A DNA stretch of 64,000 nucleotides from Gammaproteobacteria bacterium (GCA_023266115.1 JAHFRU010000007.1:73939-137938), one strand, 5' to 3'. Positions 34,432 through 43,818 are shown, counted from the stretch's first letter. Translations and numbers: made by a program. Notes: generated from the letters alone by a model not told the origin.

Positions 34432-36978
34432 TTACTGTTGCCACAGGATATGGGCGTCTTCCAGCGGAACCGCCACGCCGTCGCGGTGTGGTATGAGTCG
34501 CGCCGTATAGTCCGTCGCCGGGCGGGCTGCCGGCACGCCTGCACGATAGGCGAAACCGTTTATAGCGCCCACCAGTTGCCTCACAGGTTTCATCTCCACT
34601 CGCTCGGGTGCGGTACCGTTAACGCCATTGGCATAAAGTTCGACCCGCACGGCCTCGGGGTCGAGATCATCGAGATAAACCTGAACTTCAAATACGTGCT
34701 GTTCGCCATCGGTTTCAAGCTTCACCTCACCGAAGCGCAGCGCAGCCCATTTTTGTTCCAGCGCGTGCCGCCAATCAACCAGATTCACGCCAATTTTGCC
34801 TTTGTCGGCAGCCCGCGCCCGGTAGGCCGAGGCCGCCGGGAGATAGTATTGCCCGGTGTATTCGCGCACCGCGCGGTTGGTGGAAAAGCGCGGTGTCAAA
34901 TGCGCCATGCTTTCCCGCATCCGCGCCACCCATGCAGTGGGCACACCTTGCTCGTCGCGGGTGTAGAATTCGGGTATCACTTGGTGTTCAAGCAAGTCGT
35001 AAAGGGCGTCGGCATCACGCGCATCCCAGGCCGGATCGTCGCCGTGTTCCTGGCCATCGCCCAATGCCCACCCCACTTCCGGCGTGTAGGCCTCCGCCCA
35101 CCAGCCGTCCAGCACCGATAGATTGATACCGCCATTGACCAGCACCTTCATGCCGCTGGTGCCACTCGCTTCCCACGGCCGTCGCGGCGTGTTGAGCCAG
35201 ACATCCGTGCCCTGCACCAATTGCTCGGTCAGATGCATATCGTAGTCACTGAGGAAAATCACATGCGAGCGCACCTCGGGACGCTGGATGAAACGCGTCC
35301 ATTGTCGAATCAGGGCCTGTCCGGTCTGGTCCGCCGGATGCGCCTTGCCGGCGATGACGAGCTGTACCGGGCGTTGCGGATTCGTCAGCAGGCGCAGCAG
35401 TCGTTCCGGATCGTGGAGCAGCAGGTTCGGTCTTTTGTAGCTGGCAAAACGGCGCGCAAAACCCAGCGTCAACGTATTGCAGTCAAACAGATGCCTCGCT
35501 CCGTCAACCGTCTCGGGCGACGCGCCCGTGGCTGCCAGTTGCCTGGACAATCGTTCACGGACGTAGTCAACGAACGACCGGCTGGCGGCGGTGCGGAATT
35601 GCCAGAGCCTGGTATCGGAGACGCAGCAAATGTCCCGCTCGAGGGCTTCTGTTGTGCCCAGCCATCGATCCTTGCCACAGGTTTCCGTCCAAACAGTGTC
35701 GGCCTCCGCCGAATCCCAGGTCGGCACATGCACGCCGTTGGTGACGTGTCCGATAGGCACCTCGTCCGCCGGCCATTGCAAAAAGAGATGCTCAAAGAGA
35801 TGCCGGCTGACCTTTCCGTGCAAGCGGCTCACGCCATTGACCGCACCGCTGCCACGGATTGCCAGATAGGCCATATTGAAAGGTTCCGACGCGTCATTCG
35901 GATCCCGGCGGCCCAGGGCCAGCAAGTCGTGTAGTGTTATGCCGAGCCTTTGCTCGGCATAACCACCGAGATATTGTTCAATGAGCGCCGGCGCAAAACG
36001 GTCAAATCCGGCAGCGACTGCCGTGTGGGTAGTGAAGAGATTACCCGCGCGCGTGACGGCCAGCGCGACGTCGAACGGCTGCGCGTTGTCGTGCATGAAA
36101 CTGCGCGCGCGCTCCAGCACGGCAAACGCCGCATGCCCTTCATTCAGGTGACAGACTTCCGGTTGGATGCCAAGTGCGGCGAGCAATCGCCAGCCGCCGA
36201 TCCCAAGCAGAAGTTCCTGCTTGAGGCGCAGCTCCGGTCCGCCGCCGTAAAGCTCGCTGGTAATGCCGCGATGGGCCGGATAATTCGCGGCGTCGTTGCT
36301 GTCCAGCAGGTATAGCTGCGCGCGCCCGACCTGCACTTGCCAGGCGCGCAACCAGACGGAGTAACCGGGTAACGCGACCTCCAAACGCAGCCATTCCCCG
36401 TTCGGCTTACGCAACGGCGTGATCGGCAACTGTCCTGGGTCGTTATACGGGAAGAGCGCCTGTTGCGCACCATCCTTGTCGATTACCTGGCGAAAATAGC
36501 CTTGCTGGTAGAGCAGCCCCACGCCGATCACCGGCACGCCCAGATCGTTAGCGGCCTTGAGTTGATCACCGGCCACGTTGCCCAGCCCGCCAGAGTAAAT
36601 GGGCAAGGCCTCGCTCAACATGAATTCCATACTGAAGTACGCAACACAGCTCAACGGCGACTGCGGCCAGGTTTGCTGAAACCAGGCCGGTGCGTCCGCC
36701 GCCTCCCGCCTGGCTTGCACCAGATCATCAACGTTTTTTCGAAAAGCGGGATCGGCCAGGACATGCTTGAGTTTCTCCCGCGAGACCGTCTGCAGGACGA
36801 CCCACGGGTTGTGCGTGAGCTCCCACAGCACAGGATCCAGCTGCCGCCACACCTGGTCAGTGGCATGATTCCATGACGAACGCATGTCCAGCGCAAGCTC
36901 GGCCAGGGAATCGAATCCGTCGATATCGGCGGAAAAAAAATGCTGCTTGGGGTGACTGATCTGTGTTTGTTCGTTCAT
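34432..36978 (-). CDS. glgP: Alpha-glucan (glycogen) phosphorylase
   Basis: An 848-residue GT35 enzyme releasing glucose 1-phosphate from glycogen or maltodextrin. The C-terminal half has the PLP region EASGTSGMKVLVNGG and KRPNLLLHDPERL. The N-terminal extension (about 1-110, ALDMRSSWNHATDQVW) is the DUF3417 domain found in the shorter bacterial/archaeal phosphorylase subfamily rather than the GlgP of Escherichia coli. The start has GGAGA six bases upstream. It is co-directional with ackA and xfp, so stored glucan can feed phosphoketolase via glucose 1-phosphate. A phosphoglucomutase is needed to join the two steps, and a decayed one lies at 38.7-39.1 kb. Confidence 0.95.
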   Translation of the reverse strand: MNEQTQISHPKQHFFSADIDGFDSLAELALDMRSSWNHATDQVWRQLDPVLWELTHNPWVVLQTVSREKLKHVLADPAFRKNVDDLVQARREAADAPAWFQQTWPQSPLSCVAYFSMEFMLSEALPIYSGGLGNVAGDQLKAANDLGVPVIGVGLLYQQGYFRQVIDKDGAQQALFPYNDPGQLPITPLRKPNGEWLRLEVALPGYSVWLRAWQVQVGRAQLYLLDSNDAANYPAHRGITSELYGGGPELRLKQELLLGIGGWRLLAALGIQPEVCHLNEGHAAFAVLERARSFMHDNAQPFDVALAVTRAGNLFTTHTAVAAGFDRFAPALIEQYLGGYAEQRLGITLHDLLALGRRDPNDASEPFNMAYLAIRGSGAVNGVSRLHGKVSRHLFEHLFLQWPADEVPIGHVTNGVHVPTWDSAEADTVWTETCGKDRWLGTTEALERDICCVSDTRLWQFRTAASRSFVDYVRERLSRQLAATGASPETVDGARHLFDCNTLTLGFARRFASYKRPNLLLHDPERLLRLLTNPQRPVQLVIAGKAHPADQTGQALIRQWTRFIQRPEVRSHVIFLSDYDMHLTEQLVQGTDVWLNTPRRPWEASGTSGMKVLVNGGINLSVLDGWWAEAYTPEVGWALGDGQEHGDDPAWDARDADALYDLLEHQVIPEFYTRDEQGVPTAWVARMRESMAHLTPRFSTNRAVREYTGQYYLPAASAYRARAADKGKIGVNLVDWRHALEQKWAALRFGEVKLETDGEQHVFEVQVYLDDLDPEAVRVELYANGVNGTAPERVEMKPVRQLVGAINGFAYRAGVPAARPATDYTARLIPHRDGVAVPLEDAHILWQQ

Positions 36979-37008
36979 GGTTTCTCCTGCAAGGCCCCCG
37001 ACAGGCCC

Positions 37009-38241
37009 TCATTCGTTTTCGGTCGGGCCGCTCTCACTGGCATAGCCGCTGATTCCCGTCATCAATCGCAGCACACCGTAACTAAGCCAACTTATAAACC
37101 GTAAACCAGCGCGTTTCTGTTTCCAGTTGTCCGCCAGGATCCGCTGACCATCCGTTGCCACGGTCTTTTTCAGGCTTTGCGCCAGGATCGCGCCAAACGC
37201 TTCGTCATCAACGACCACATTCGCTTCGCGTGAAAGAAGCAGGCTGAACGGATCGATATTCGACGACCCCACCGTCGCCCAATGCCCGTCGATCACCGCC
37301 ACTTTGGCGTGGAGGAAGCCCTTGCGGTATTCGTAAATTTCAATTCCGGCATCGAGCAGACTGCCGTAGAGCGCGCGCGATGCGTAATGTTCGAGAAGAT
37401 ATTCCACTTTCCCCTGCAGAAGCAAAACCACCCGGACGCCGCGCCCGGCTGCATTGATAAGCGCATGACGAAAATCCACACCCGGCAAAAAGTAGGCATG
37501 GGCAAGAATAATTTCGGATTCCGCCTGCTCGATCGCCAGCATATACGCCGCCTCAATGTCCCGGCGATGGCGGAAATTGTCTCTCATCAAGAAGGCCGCG
37601 CTCATCGATCCCCCGTTGGCGGTCGAAACCGGTAGCGCCTTGTTCCGGACCGTCCCTTTGCGAAACGTGCTCCATGCCACCATGGACCACAAGCGCCGGG
37701 CGGAAAGGTGGACTACATCCACCAGCGGTCCTTCCACGGCGACGGCGTAATCATAGCGAGACGCCATGTCGCCCACCGGTTCCCTGTCGTCAATAATATT
37801 GATCCCTCCGACAAAGGCGATCTCGCGGTCTACCACGACAATTTTCCGGTGCATGCGGCGCAGGCGCTTGCGCCGCAATGTCCAGGGGGATATTTTTGGC
37901 CGGAAGATGAGCGTCTTCACACCGTCCGTCCGCAGCCGGTCCAGCATGCCCCGTGGCAGGTCGCTGGAGCCGTAGCCGTCGATCAATACATACACCTTTA
38001 CGCCGCGCCGGACCGCCCGTGTCAGCGCGTCGGCAATCCGCAGTCCGGTAGCGTCATTTTTGTAAATATACGTCTCAAGATAAATTTCATGCCTGGCCCG
38101 ATCGAACGCCGCTTCGATGGCGGGAAAATAGGCTGCTCCGTTCTGTAACAGGGTGACCTGATTGCCCGGGACAAAACCGGACCAACTCGCGGACAAAACC
38201 GCCTGATAAAAACTTCGGTGTCGTCGTTTTCCGTGGAGCAT
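37009..38241 (-). CDS. Cardiolipin synthase / phospholipase D family (ClsB-like)
   Basis: A 410-residue protein with two HKD motifs: MHRKIVVVDREIAFVGG (about residue 134) and LHAKVAVIDGHWATVGSSN (about 308). It lacks the N-terminal transmembrane pair of ClsA, so it resembles ClsB. It would condense phosphatidylglycerol molecules or use phosphatidylethanolamine at the inner membrane. It is the first gene of the minus-strand operon, 30 bases upstream of glgP; the functional link to glycogen breakdown is unclear. PLD-family proteins of similar length can have other substrates, so the exact activity is not certain. Confidence 0.88.
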   Translation of the reverse strand: MLHGKRRHRSFYQAVLSASWSGFVPGNQVTLLQNGAAYFPAIEAAFDRARHEIYLETYIYKNDATGLRIADALTRAVRRGVKVYVLIDGYGSSDLPRGMLDRLRTDGVKTLIFRPKISPWTLRRKRLRRMHRKIVVVDREIAFVGGINIIDDREPVGDMASRYDYAVAVEGPLVDVVHLSARRLWSMVAWSTFRKGTVRNKALPVSTANGGSMSAAFLMRDNFRHRRDIEAAYMLAIEQAESEIILAHAYFLPGVDFRHALINAAGRGVRVVLLLQGKVEYLLEHYASRALYGSLLDAGIEIYEYRKGFLHAKVAVIDGHWATVGSSNIDPFSLLLSREANVVVDDEAFGAILAQSLKKTVATDGQRILADNWKQKRAGLRFISWLSYGVLRLMTGISGYASESGPTENE

Positions 38242-38734
38242 AACAATAGACTAGTCCCTTATGCCCTCAGTAAATATCCCCGCAAGGTTGTCGGACTCTC
38301 CATGAGACGGCTGCGAAATCGTTTGCATGAGTCATATCCGCTCCCGGTTGCGGCCGATCGCCATGGCTGCGGGTGTGCAAACGATATCGAACACCCCGTA
38401 TTTCGCCGCGGCCTGCATAGTCCGACAGCACTCCACTGCCCGTGTTGCCGCAAGGGGTTTTACTATTGCGAATGACCAAATGACGTGACAACACATCGCG
38501 ACCGTCATTCCGGGCCCCTGCCTTCGCAGGGGCAGGTTGCGCGTAGCGGACGAATCCATGGATATGGACGAGGTAGAGTCCTGCATCCATGCAGTCGCGC
38601 TTTCGCGGGAATGACGGCCATTGGACGTGTCATGCTTATAGGTAATTCTCGATAATCACCCGGGGTGGCGTGCAACAGACGGTGTGTGCGGAAATAGATC
38701 CACGCCAATCTATTCGGGCTGGTTGAGCGGGGGT
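38242..38734. other. Intergenic region upstream of cls, with a repeat
   Basis: About 490 bases with no gene. It holds family A copy 6 and its long conserved flanks. It probably also contains the promoter of the cls-glgP-ackA-xfp operon near 38250-38330, but no clear promoter motif could be picked. Confidence 0.5.
38504..38615. repeat. Family A repeat, copy 6 with extended flanks
   Basis: GTCATTCCGGGC at the left, GCGGGAATGAC at the right. Both flanks (about 38472-38503 and 38616-38660) match the flanks of copy 9 in inverted orientation, including TATAGGTAATTCTCGATAA, so the full element is roughly 190 bases. Confidence 0.8.
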
Positions 38735-39065
38735 TCAGCATGCGCTTGCGGTCTCTTGATCAAGTACCGGCGACGCTCGACCTTTGCCCGGTTCCGGCGT
38801 CGCCCCTGCCGGAAGGGTATCGTTGACGATTGCCTGCGCTTCCTGCTGGATACGGCGCAGATGATCAACCCCGAGAAAGCTCTCCGCGTGGATATTATAA
38901 ACGTCCTCGGTGCCGGATGGCCGTGCGGCAAACCAGCCACTCTCCGCCACTACTTTCAAGGCGTCGATCGGTGCGTCGTTACCTGGCGCGGGTGAGGATG
39001 GCCCGGATTTTTTCGCCAGCCAGCGCTGCAGACAGTATTGGCTCTTCTACCCCTGCAACTTCGGT
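38735..39065 (-). pseudogene. Decayed phosphoglucomutase, C-terminal fragment
   Basis: The last 74 codons in one frame (ending at 38735) match the C terminus of phosphoglucomutase: LKVVAESGWFAARPSGTED and HAESFLG, the phosphate-binding loop region. Further upstream, a second frame continues the homology (EEPILSAALAGEKIRAILT) and joins only if a frameshift near 38982-38992 is corrected. Nothing recognisable remains of the N-terminal active-site Ser domain. It lies next to the glycogen phosphorylase operon, where an intact pgm would be expected. Confidence 0.7.
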
Positions 39066-39303
39066 AAGTTCTCACATTTCCGCCGGCACTATTTCGCCGT
39101 CTTATTTCGCGTCGTGTCCGATAATGATGCCTGTGTAGTGATGATGACGGCAACGGCAATGACATAGCCGCACCGTTCAGCGGTGCAACCCTTACTGTAT
39201 TCGGCCTGCACTGCCGATCTCGCGCAGTCATCACATCGATCCGGGCGGCACGCGACGCGTGTACCCCGGCCCTGTTTTCATCCAACCGTAACGGAGCACT
39301 GAT

Positions 39304-41406
39304 ATGGACGACGATCTGAAAAAGGCCGTGCAAAAGACCGAAGCTGCCTTGCAAGAGGCACATCCGCAGGCGCGGCAGAATTTCAAACTACTGCAACTAT
39401 CCAATCCCAACTACTTCGGTAATCTCATCGAGAGCCCGTTCAAGCCGGTGCTGCCGATCTGTTGCAACACGCATTACGAATCACTGGGCTGCGTTGGCTA
39501 TCAACCGCAGCAGAAGCAGCTGGAGGCGGTGGTTTACGTCTATCAGCCCAGCGGCTATGGCACCGACATCTGCGGTCCCGGTACCAGCGAGCACGTGCGC
39601 TTTTATCTTTCTTACGATCACGGCGTGAGCTGGCAGGATCAGGGGGCGACCAGTTTTCAGGCCCACAACATCCCCGCCGGCACCGACGGCAGCAAGCGTC
39701 TGGAGTATGCGGTATCGCTGCCGGTCAACCCCAACAGGAAACTCTGCTTCGCCGATCCGCTGATCCAGGTGCGCGCGATCCTGTCGTGGAATATCCAGCC
39801 GCCCGCCAACCAGCCGAACTGGAAACCGGTATGGGGCAACGTGCGCGATGCGACTATCCAGGTGGAACCGCGCCGCTTCTGGTTTCCGCCGGACCTGTTC
39901 GAGGCGGCCAAGATCAAGATGCCGCCGTTCCTCGCCGAGACGCTCGATCTCGAAACACCAATACAAACCCAGCAGAAGGCCCTGAACGCCGCCGAACTGT
40001 CCGTGCTTTACAAGGATAAAGGCGTGCCGGTCCATCGTTACGCGCTCAAGGAGATCGCGCACTTCGCCTCGACCCAGAGCGCGCTCAGCGCCGAGACGGT
40101 CGCGGCACTGCTGCCAGGCATCGCCTTCGATCCCAAGCTGATCGACGTGATCTTTCCGAAGACCGACGGCAACATCAGCTATGAGGAACTGAAGTGCATC
40201 GGCCTGGACCCGAACTCGCCTGACACACTGGTGGGCGTGATCCAGGTGAAGAAACCGTCGGGCTTTTCCGGCGGCCCGTGCACCGACGGCAGTCGCGAGT
40301 ACGTCACGTTCTGGGCGGACTTCGACGGTAACGGCAGCTTCGAGACCTGTCTCGGCACGGCGAGCGTGCGCGTCTATGATCTCAACAACGTTCCCGCGCA
40401 GGGCGTGTATTATGCGGTGCGGCTGCCGGTGGATCTCAGCGCGTATCGTCAAGCCTGCACCAAGGGAGCGAAGGTGATACGCATCCGCGCGACACTGTCG
40501 TGGAATGTCGCGGTGCCGTGCGCCAACCCCAACCATGTACCGACCTGGGGTAACCGCGAGGAGACATTGATCAACATCGCTCCGGTAGCGGGCGCGCCGG
40601 CGGGCAAGATCGCGATACTCGGTGGCATCCCGGTGTCCATGATCCATCCTGTCACAGGCGTGACCACGCCGAGTGCGGTGTTCGCCACCAACAATCTGCC
40701 GCCCGATGCACTGGGCCGGCCGTGTCCGTTCGCCGCGCGCGTCACCGCCCAGGGTGCGCCGTTGCTCGGTCATAGCTACAAGGTGGAAGTCATCCCCGAC
40801 GGCGGCGGCGCGCCGACCGCGGTGGTAACCAAGCTGGTGTTGACGCGCTTCGACGGCACCACGCATATCCACCAGGCCAATCCGGTGACCGGTCGCTTCA
40901 CCTATCTGCCGTTTACCGAAAACATCAACAGTGTGCTGGCGCAGTGGGACAGCACCGGCGATGCGAAATGGACGGTGCAGCTGTCGACCTTTGACGGCGG
41001 CGGCAATCCGGTCGGTGTCGACACGCATGTCGTGCAACTCGACAACACCGGGCCGGACGCGTCGATCGTCATCACCAGCGGCAGCGGTGACTGCGGCAAG
41101 TTCGGGCCCGGCACGGTGTTAAGCGGGAATTTCGTTGCGCGGGACGACTACCTCGGCAGCTACAGCCTCGGCGTCGAACCGGCGACCAATCCGCCCGGCG
41201 TCGGTGTGCCCAGCCCCAGCTCGGGACTGGTCAATACCGCCGTCGCGCCGGGCAATGGCTGGACGCTGGATACCACCGGCATGAAGCCTTGCGGCTATGT
41301 GATCCGCGTGGTGGCGGTCGATCGCGCCATCGTCAACAGCCAGTCGGTGGGACATCACACACCGTTCAGTGTCGGCTTCTGCCTGGAGGCGCCAACGGAA
41401 GGCTGA
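39304..41406 (+). CDS. Unrecognised 700-residue protein with a duplicated domain
   Basis: No family recognised. Two copies of a roughly 125-residue unit are visible, at about 60-185 and 295-420. Each begins with YESLGCVGY or YEELKCIGL, contains PSGY/PSGF and a conserved Cys-Gly/Cys-Thr turn, then a predicted beta segment (ILSWNIQPP, TLSWNVAVP) and W/TWGN. A linker of about 100 residues separates them. The C-terminal third (about 450-700) looks like one or two immunoglobulin-like beta-sandwiches. No signal peptide or membrane segment is evident, although the Cys-rich, strand-rich composition suits an extracytoplasmic protein. A clear terminator follows at 41427. It stands alone between repeats. 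Confidence 0.75.
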   Translation: MDDDLKKAVQKTEAALQEAHPQARQNFKLLQLSNPNYFGNLIESPFKPVLPICCNTHYESLGCVGYQPQQKQLEAVVYVYQPSGYGTDICGPGTSEHVRFYLSYDHGVSWQDQGATSFQAHNIPAGTDGSKRLEYAVSLPVNPNRKLCFADPLIQVRAILSWNIQPPANQPNWKPVWGNVRDATIQVEPRRFWFPPDLFEAAKIKMPPFLAETLDLETPIQTQQKALNAAELSVLYKDKGVPVHRYALKEIAHFASTQSALSAETVAALLPGIAFDPKLIDVIFPKTDGNISYEELKCIGLDPNSPDTLVGVIQVKKPSGFSGGPCTDGSREYVTFWADFDGNGSFETCLGTASVRVYDLNNVPAQGVYYAVRLPVDLSAYRQACTKGAKVIRIRATLSWNVAVPCANPNHVPTWGNREETLINIAPVAGAPAGKIAILGGIPVSMIHPVTGVTTPSAVFATNNLPPDALGRPCPFAARVTAQGAPLLGHSYKVEVIPDGGGAPTAVVTKLVLTRFDGTTHIHQANPVTGRFTYLPFTENINSVLAQWDSTGDAKWTVQLSTFDGGGNPVGVDTHVVQLDNTGPDASIVITSGSGDCGKFGPGTVLSGNFVARDDYLGSYSLGVEPATNPPGVGVPSPSSGLVNTAVAPGNGWTLDTTGMKPCGYVIRVVAVDRAIVNSQSVGHHTPFSVGFCLEAPTEG

Positions 41407-41426
41407 GTGGTAACAGGGAAGGTCGT

Positions 41427-41458
41427 GGGGTGCGGTAGCGATACCGCGCCCCTTTTTT
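41427..41458 (+). terminator. Rho-independent terminator of the duplicated-domain gene
   Basis: An 11-base stem GGGGTGCGGTA / TACCGCGCCCC (one G-T pair) with a GCGA loop, followed by six T residues, 20 bases after the stop codon. Confidence 0.85.
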
Positions 41459-41516
41459 ATGTGCGGCCGAAATGTGTCTGACGGCGGTCAGCCCGAACCT
41501 TTCCGCCGCTTTTCAC

Positions 41517-41662
41517 ACGGCGCAATGCGTTGCGAGACTGTGAAAGTATTCACCGAAACTTGAGAGGAACCCGGCGTCCGTTCTACCCTCCGGGCATAAA
41601 TCCCTGTGGGAGCGGGAGCAAAAGCCGAAAATACTTTCACGGTCTCTGCGCTTATTGCGCCC
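41517..41662. repeat. Family C repeat, copy 3, split by a MITE
   Basis: The left half (CGGCGCAATGCGT) and right half (GCGCTTATTGCGCCCTAC) of a family C element lie 113 bases further apart than usual because another element is inserted between them. Confidence 0.7.
41534..41646. mobile_element. 113-bp MITE-like element inserted in a family C repeat
   Basis: Terminal inverted repeats of 17 bases, GAGACTGTGAAAGTATT and AATACTTTCACGGTCTC (one mismatch), flanked by TGC on both sides (41531-41533 and 41647-41649), consistent with a 3-bp target duplication. Removing the element and one TGC restores a continuous family C repeat. It encodes nothing. Confidence 0.75.
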
Positions 41663-41720
41663 TACGATTGCACTACCATCGCGCCAGACGCGCGCTGTCT
41701 GAAATCGCCAGCTGTTAGAA

Positions 41721-42068
41721 CTATTTCGCCGCATCCACCATATAAACGACAGCCGCCTTGACGTCTGCGTCGCTCAGACTGGCCTTGCCACCCCTGGGCG
41801 GCATGACGCCTTTGTCCTTATAGCCATTGATCGCATGTTCTTCCAGTATTGCGACGCCTTTTGCGATACGGGGCTGCCAAGCCGCTTTGTCACCGATCCT
41901 GGGTGCGCCACCCATGCCGCTGCCATGGCACATGTTGCAGACAGCATTAAACACGGCGGCTCCATCGGCCGCCGCCAACGGTGCCGACACCAGCATGGCG
42001 CAGACACCGGCTGCAGCAAGCAACGAAGTTGTTTTTTTAACGCGGCAATTGCTTAACGTGACAGCCAT
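41721..42068 (-). CDS. Periplasmic cytochrome c5-like protein
   Basis: A 115-residue precursor. After a signal peptide (ending ...SAPLAAADG), the haem motif is CNMCHGSG and the distal Met is in GVMPPRGG, the usual c5/c-class I arrangement. It should be a small soluble electron carrier. It is monocistronic. It could be a periplasmic shuttle for the electron-transfer systems in this window, but nothing ties it to one of them specifically. Confidence 0.9.
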   Translation of the reverse strand: MAVTLSNCRVKKTTSLLAAAGVCAMLVSAPLAAADGAAVFNAVCNMCHGSGMGGAPRIGDKAAWQPRIAKGVAILEEHAINGYKDKGVMPPRGGKASLSDADVKAAVVYMVDAAK

Positions 42069-42177
42069 TGGTTATCTCCCGTAGTTGAGGTTATTTGTTC
42101 CGAGTTTACGCCGAACCTTAGCGGCCGCCTGCGGCAGAGAAGAATATATTAAGAAACCTCTGATTAATCGCTTTGCC

Positions 42178-42260
42178 GTCATTCCCGCGCAAGCGCGACT
42201 GCGTGGATGCAGGAGGTACGAGCCCAGGGACAGGCGAGGTAGCGTCCTGCCGGGAGCAAG
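42178..42260. repeat. Partial family A repeat, copy 7
   Basis: Starts GTCATTCCCGCGCAAGCG and shares the GCGACTGCGTGGATGCAGG interior of copies 6 and 9, but lacks a clear GGAATGAC right end. It lies in the 274-base gap between the cytochrome and VOC genes. Confidence 0.5.
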
Positions 42261-42342
42261 GACCGCGAGACTTTCCTCCCGGCGTTTAATGAGGGTGATC
42301 ATGCGAATGCACGGCTTCATGTGCGCTCACTGCTGTTATGCG

Positions 42343-42720
42343 TCATTGTTTCAATGGTTGCATCAGGTGTGCGATGGCGCCGGTGGGGTCCGCCACTACA
42401 CAAATGCGGCCAACATCCGGCACCACATGCGGGGGTACTACGACGCTTCCGCCAAGTAACGGGACTTGCCTGGCGCATTCCTCGATATCGTCCACTGCGA
42501 TATAGAAATGCCAGAACGATCCCTTGGTCGGCGTATCCGGTGTCGGGTTCATCATTCCTGCCACGTCCCGGCCACTCTTTTGAAACAGGGTGTAGATACC
42601 GAATGACCCTGCATCAACTTCCTTGCGTGTCCAGCCGAATAGCTGGCTGAAGAATGCGCCGCTGCTTGTCTGATCGGGAGTGACCAACTCGTGCCAAATG
42701 AACGGACCCGGCTCTGACAT
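42343..42720 (-). CDS. VOC-superfamily protein (glyoxalase/bleomycin-resistance fold)
   Basis: A 125-residue protein with two beta-alpha-beta-beta-beta units: FIWHELVTPD at the N terminus, then FWHFYIAVDDIEECA. The start at 42720 is fixed by AGGAGG placed ideally upstream; an ATG eight codons earlier is out of position relative to it. VOC proteins include dioxygenases, lyases and antibiotic-binding proteins, and the substrate cannot be read here. It has the metal-ligand-like H in WHELV and a C-terminal acid-poor strand, so catalysis is uncertain. Confidence 0.85.
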   Translation of the reverse strand: MSEPGPFIWHELVTPDQTSSGAFFSQLFGWTRKEVDAGSFGIYTLFQKSGRDVAGMMNPTPDTPTKGSFWHFYIAVDDIEECARQVPLLGGSVVVPPHVVPDVGRICVVADPTGAIAHLMQPLKQ

Positions 42721-42899
42721 GTGACATCCTCCTTCGTCGCTCATGATGCATCACGCGTCCGTTGAGCGGCCGGTGCACTCGATCGGGTTGGGCGTCACAC
42801 GTGCACGAGCAAAGCCATTGAGCCAAGCGTTTAACGTTGCCTTGGCAAACGCGAGCCGGCCGTGCGTACTGCAGAAAACGAAGACCTGCGGAGCAAAAA

Positions 42900-43055
42900 T
42901 CAGACAACAGTCTTCTCATCGGCAGGCGGCTGAGGCGCGCCCTCGGGAGGCTGTTCGCTCGGTGTACCGGCTTTACGCAGCCGCTTTTCTTCCTTCTTCT
43001 TTTTCTTGGCGATATCTCTCTGACGCTTCTCGAACTGGTAATTGGGTTTGGCCAT
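42900..43055 (-). CDS. Conserved small basic protein (51 residues)
   Basis: ATG 43055 opens a 51-codon frame. A Lys/Arg/Glu-rich N-terminal half (FEKRQRDIAKKKKKEEKRL) is followed by a Pro-rich acidic tail (EQPPEGAPQPPADEK). The MAKPNYQFEKRQR start is of a kind I recognise in short conserved gammaproteobacterial proteins, of unknown function. GAGG lies about 10 bases upstream of the start. The composition suggests nucleic-acid or ribosome binding. Found by direct reading because it is short. Confidence 0.7.
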   Translation of the reverse strand: MAKPNYQFEKRQRDIAKKKKKEEKRLRKAGTPSEQPPEGAPQPPADEKTVV

Positions 43056-43260
43056 AGCCGATCCTCTTCGATGGGAACGCTAGTTTAACAAAATATCCGG
43101 GTAAGTCTTCTCTCTGTGTGTTGTTCCCGGCAAGTCACCAGAACCGGAACGCGATCAACAGACACGCTAACGCCTGACTGACGCCGCCATTACAGCATGG
43201 CAAACACGTCGCGCGGGTAGCCAACACCGCTCGCACCCCCGGCATGCCCTGGCCAACCAA

Positions 43261-43674
43261 TTACTCGGAAACCCGGCCGCGCAGCGCCTTGGTCTTGCCG
43301 TGCCGGGTCTTGCTGTCCAGCCGCCGCGTTTTCGAGGCCCCGGTGGGTTTGGTCGGGCGCCGTTTCTTTTGCACCACGGCGACAGCCTTGATCAGTTCTT
43401 GCAATCGCTCCAGCGCGTCTTCGCGATTTTTTTCCCGGGTGCGAAAGCGCTGGCACTTGATAACGATCACCCCTTCGTTGCTGATACGCCGGTCGCGCAG
43501 ACCTAATAAACGCTCCTTGAAGACATCGGGCAGCGACGAGGCGTAGATGTCGAAGCGCAGATGAATCGCCGACGATACCTTGTTGACGTTCTGTCCGCCG
43601 GCCCCCTGGGCGCGGATCGCCGACAGATCGATCTCGTCATCCGGGATGGAGACATGCTGGGAAATTTTCAGCAT
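43261..43674 (-). CDS. arfB: Alternative ribosome-rescue factor B (peptidyl-tRNA hydrolase)
   Basis: A 137-residue release-factor-like protein. The catalytic GGQ is in [10 protein letters not shown] (about residues 26-36), and a basic C-terminal tail ([17 protein letters not shown]) fits into the mRNA channel of stalled ribosomes. It hydrolyses peptidyl-tRNA on ribosomes lacking a stop codon. It lacks the codon-recognition domain of RF1/2, which distinguishes ArfB. It is monocistronic. Confidence 0.95.
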   Translation of the reverse strand: MLKISQHVSIPDDEIDLSAIRAQGAGGQNVNKVSSAIHLRFDIYASSLPDVFKERLLGLRDRRISNEGVIVIKCQRFRTREKNREDALERLQELIKAVAVVQKKRRPTKPTGASKTRRLDSKTRHGKTKALRGRVSE

Positions 43675-43750
43675 GGGATGCGTGTTCGTTGTTTAATATC
43701 AATCCGGGCGGCGCGCAGCGCCGACCCGGAATGCGGGGCCTGACATAACC

Positions 43751-43818
43751 GGGATGCGGTGAGGTACGATCCGCATCGGTCGCGAGCGATCCGGTTCACT
43801 ACGTTCACCGCATCCTGC
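43751..43818. repeat. Family B palindromic repeat, copy 2
   Basis: GGGATGCGGTGA ... TCACCGCATCCTGC; same layout as copy 1, with the unit inverted. It lies between arfB and the peptidase gene. Confidence 0.75.
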
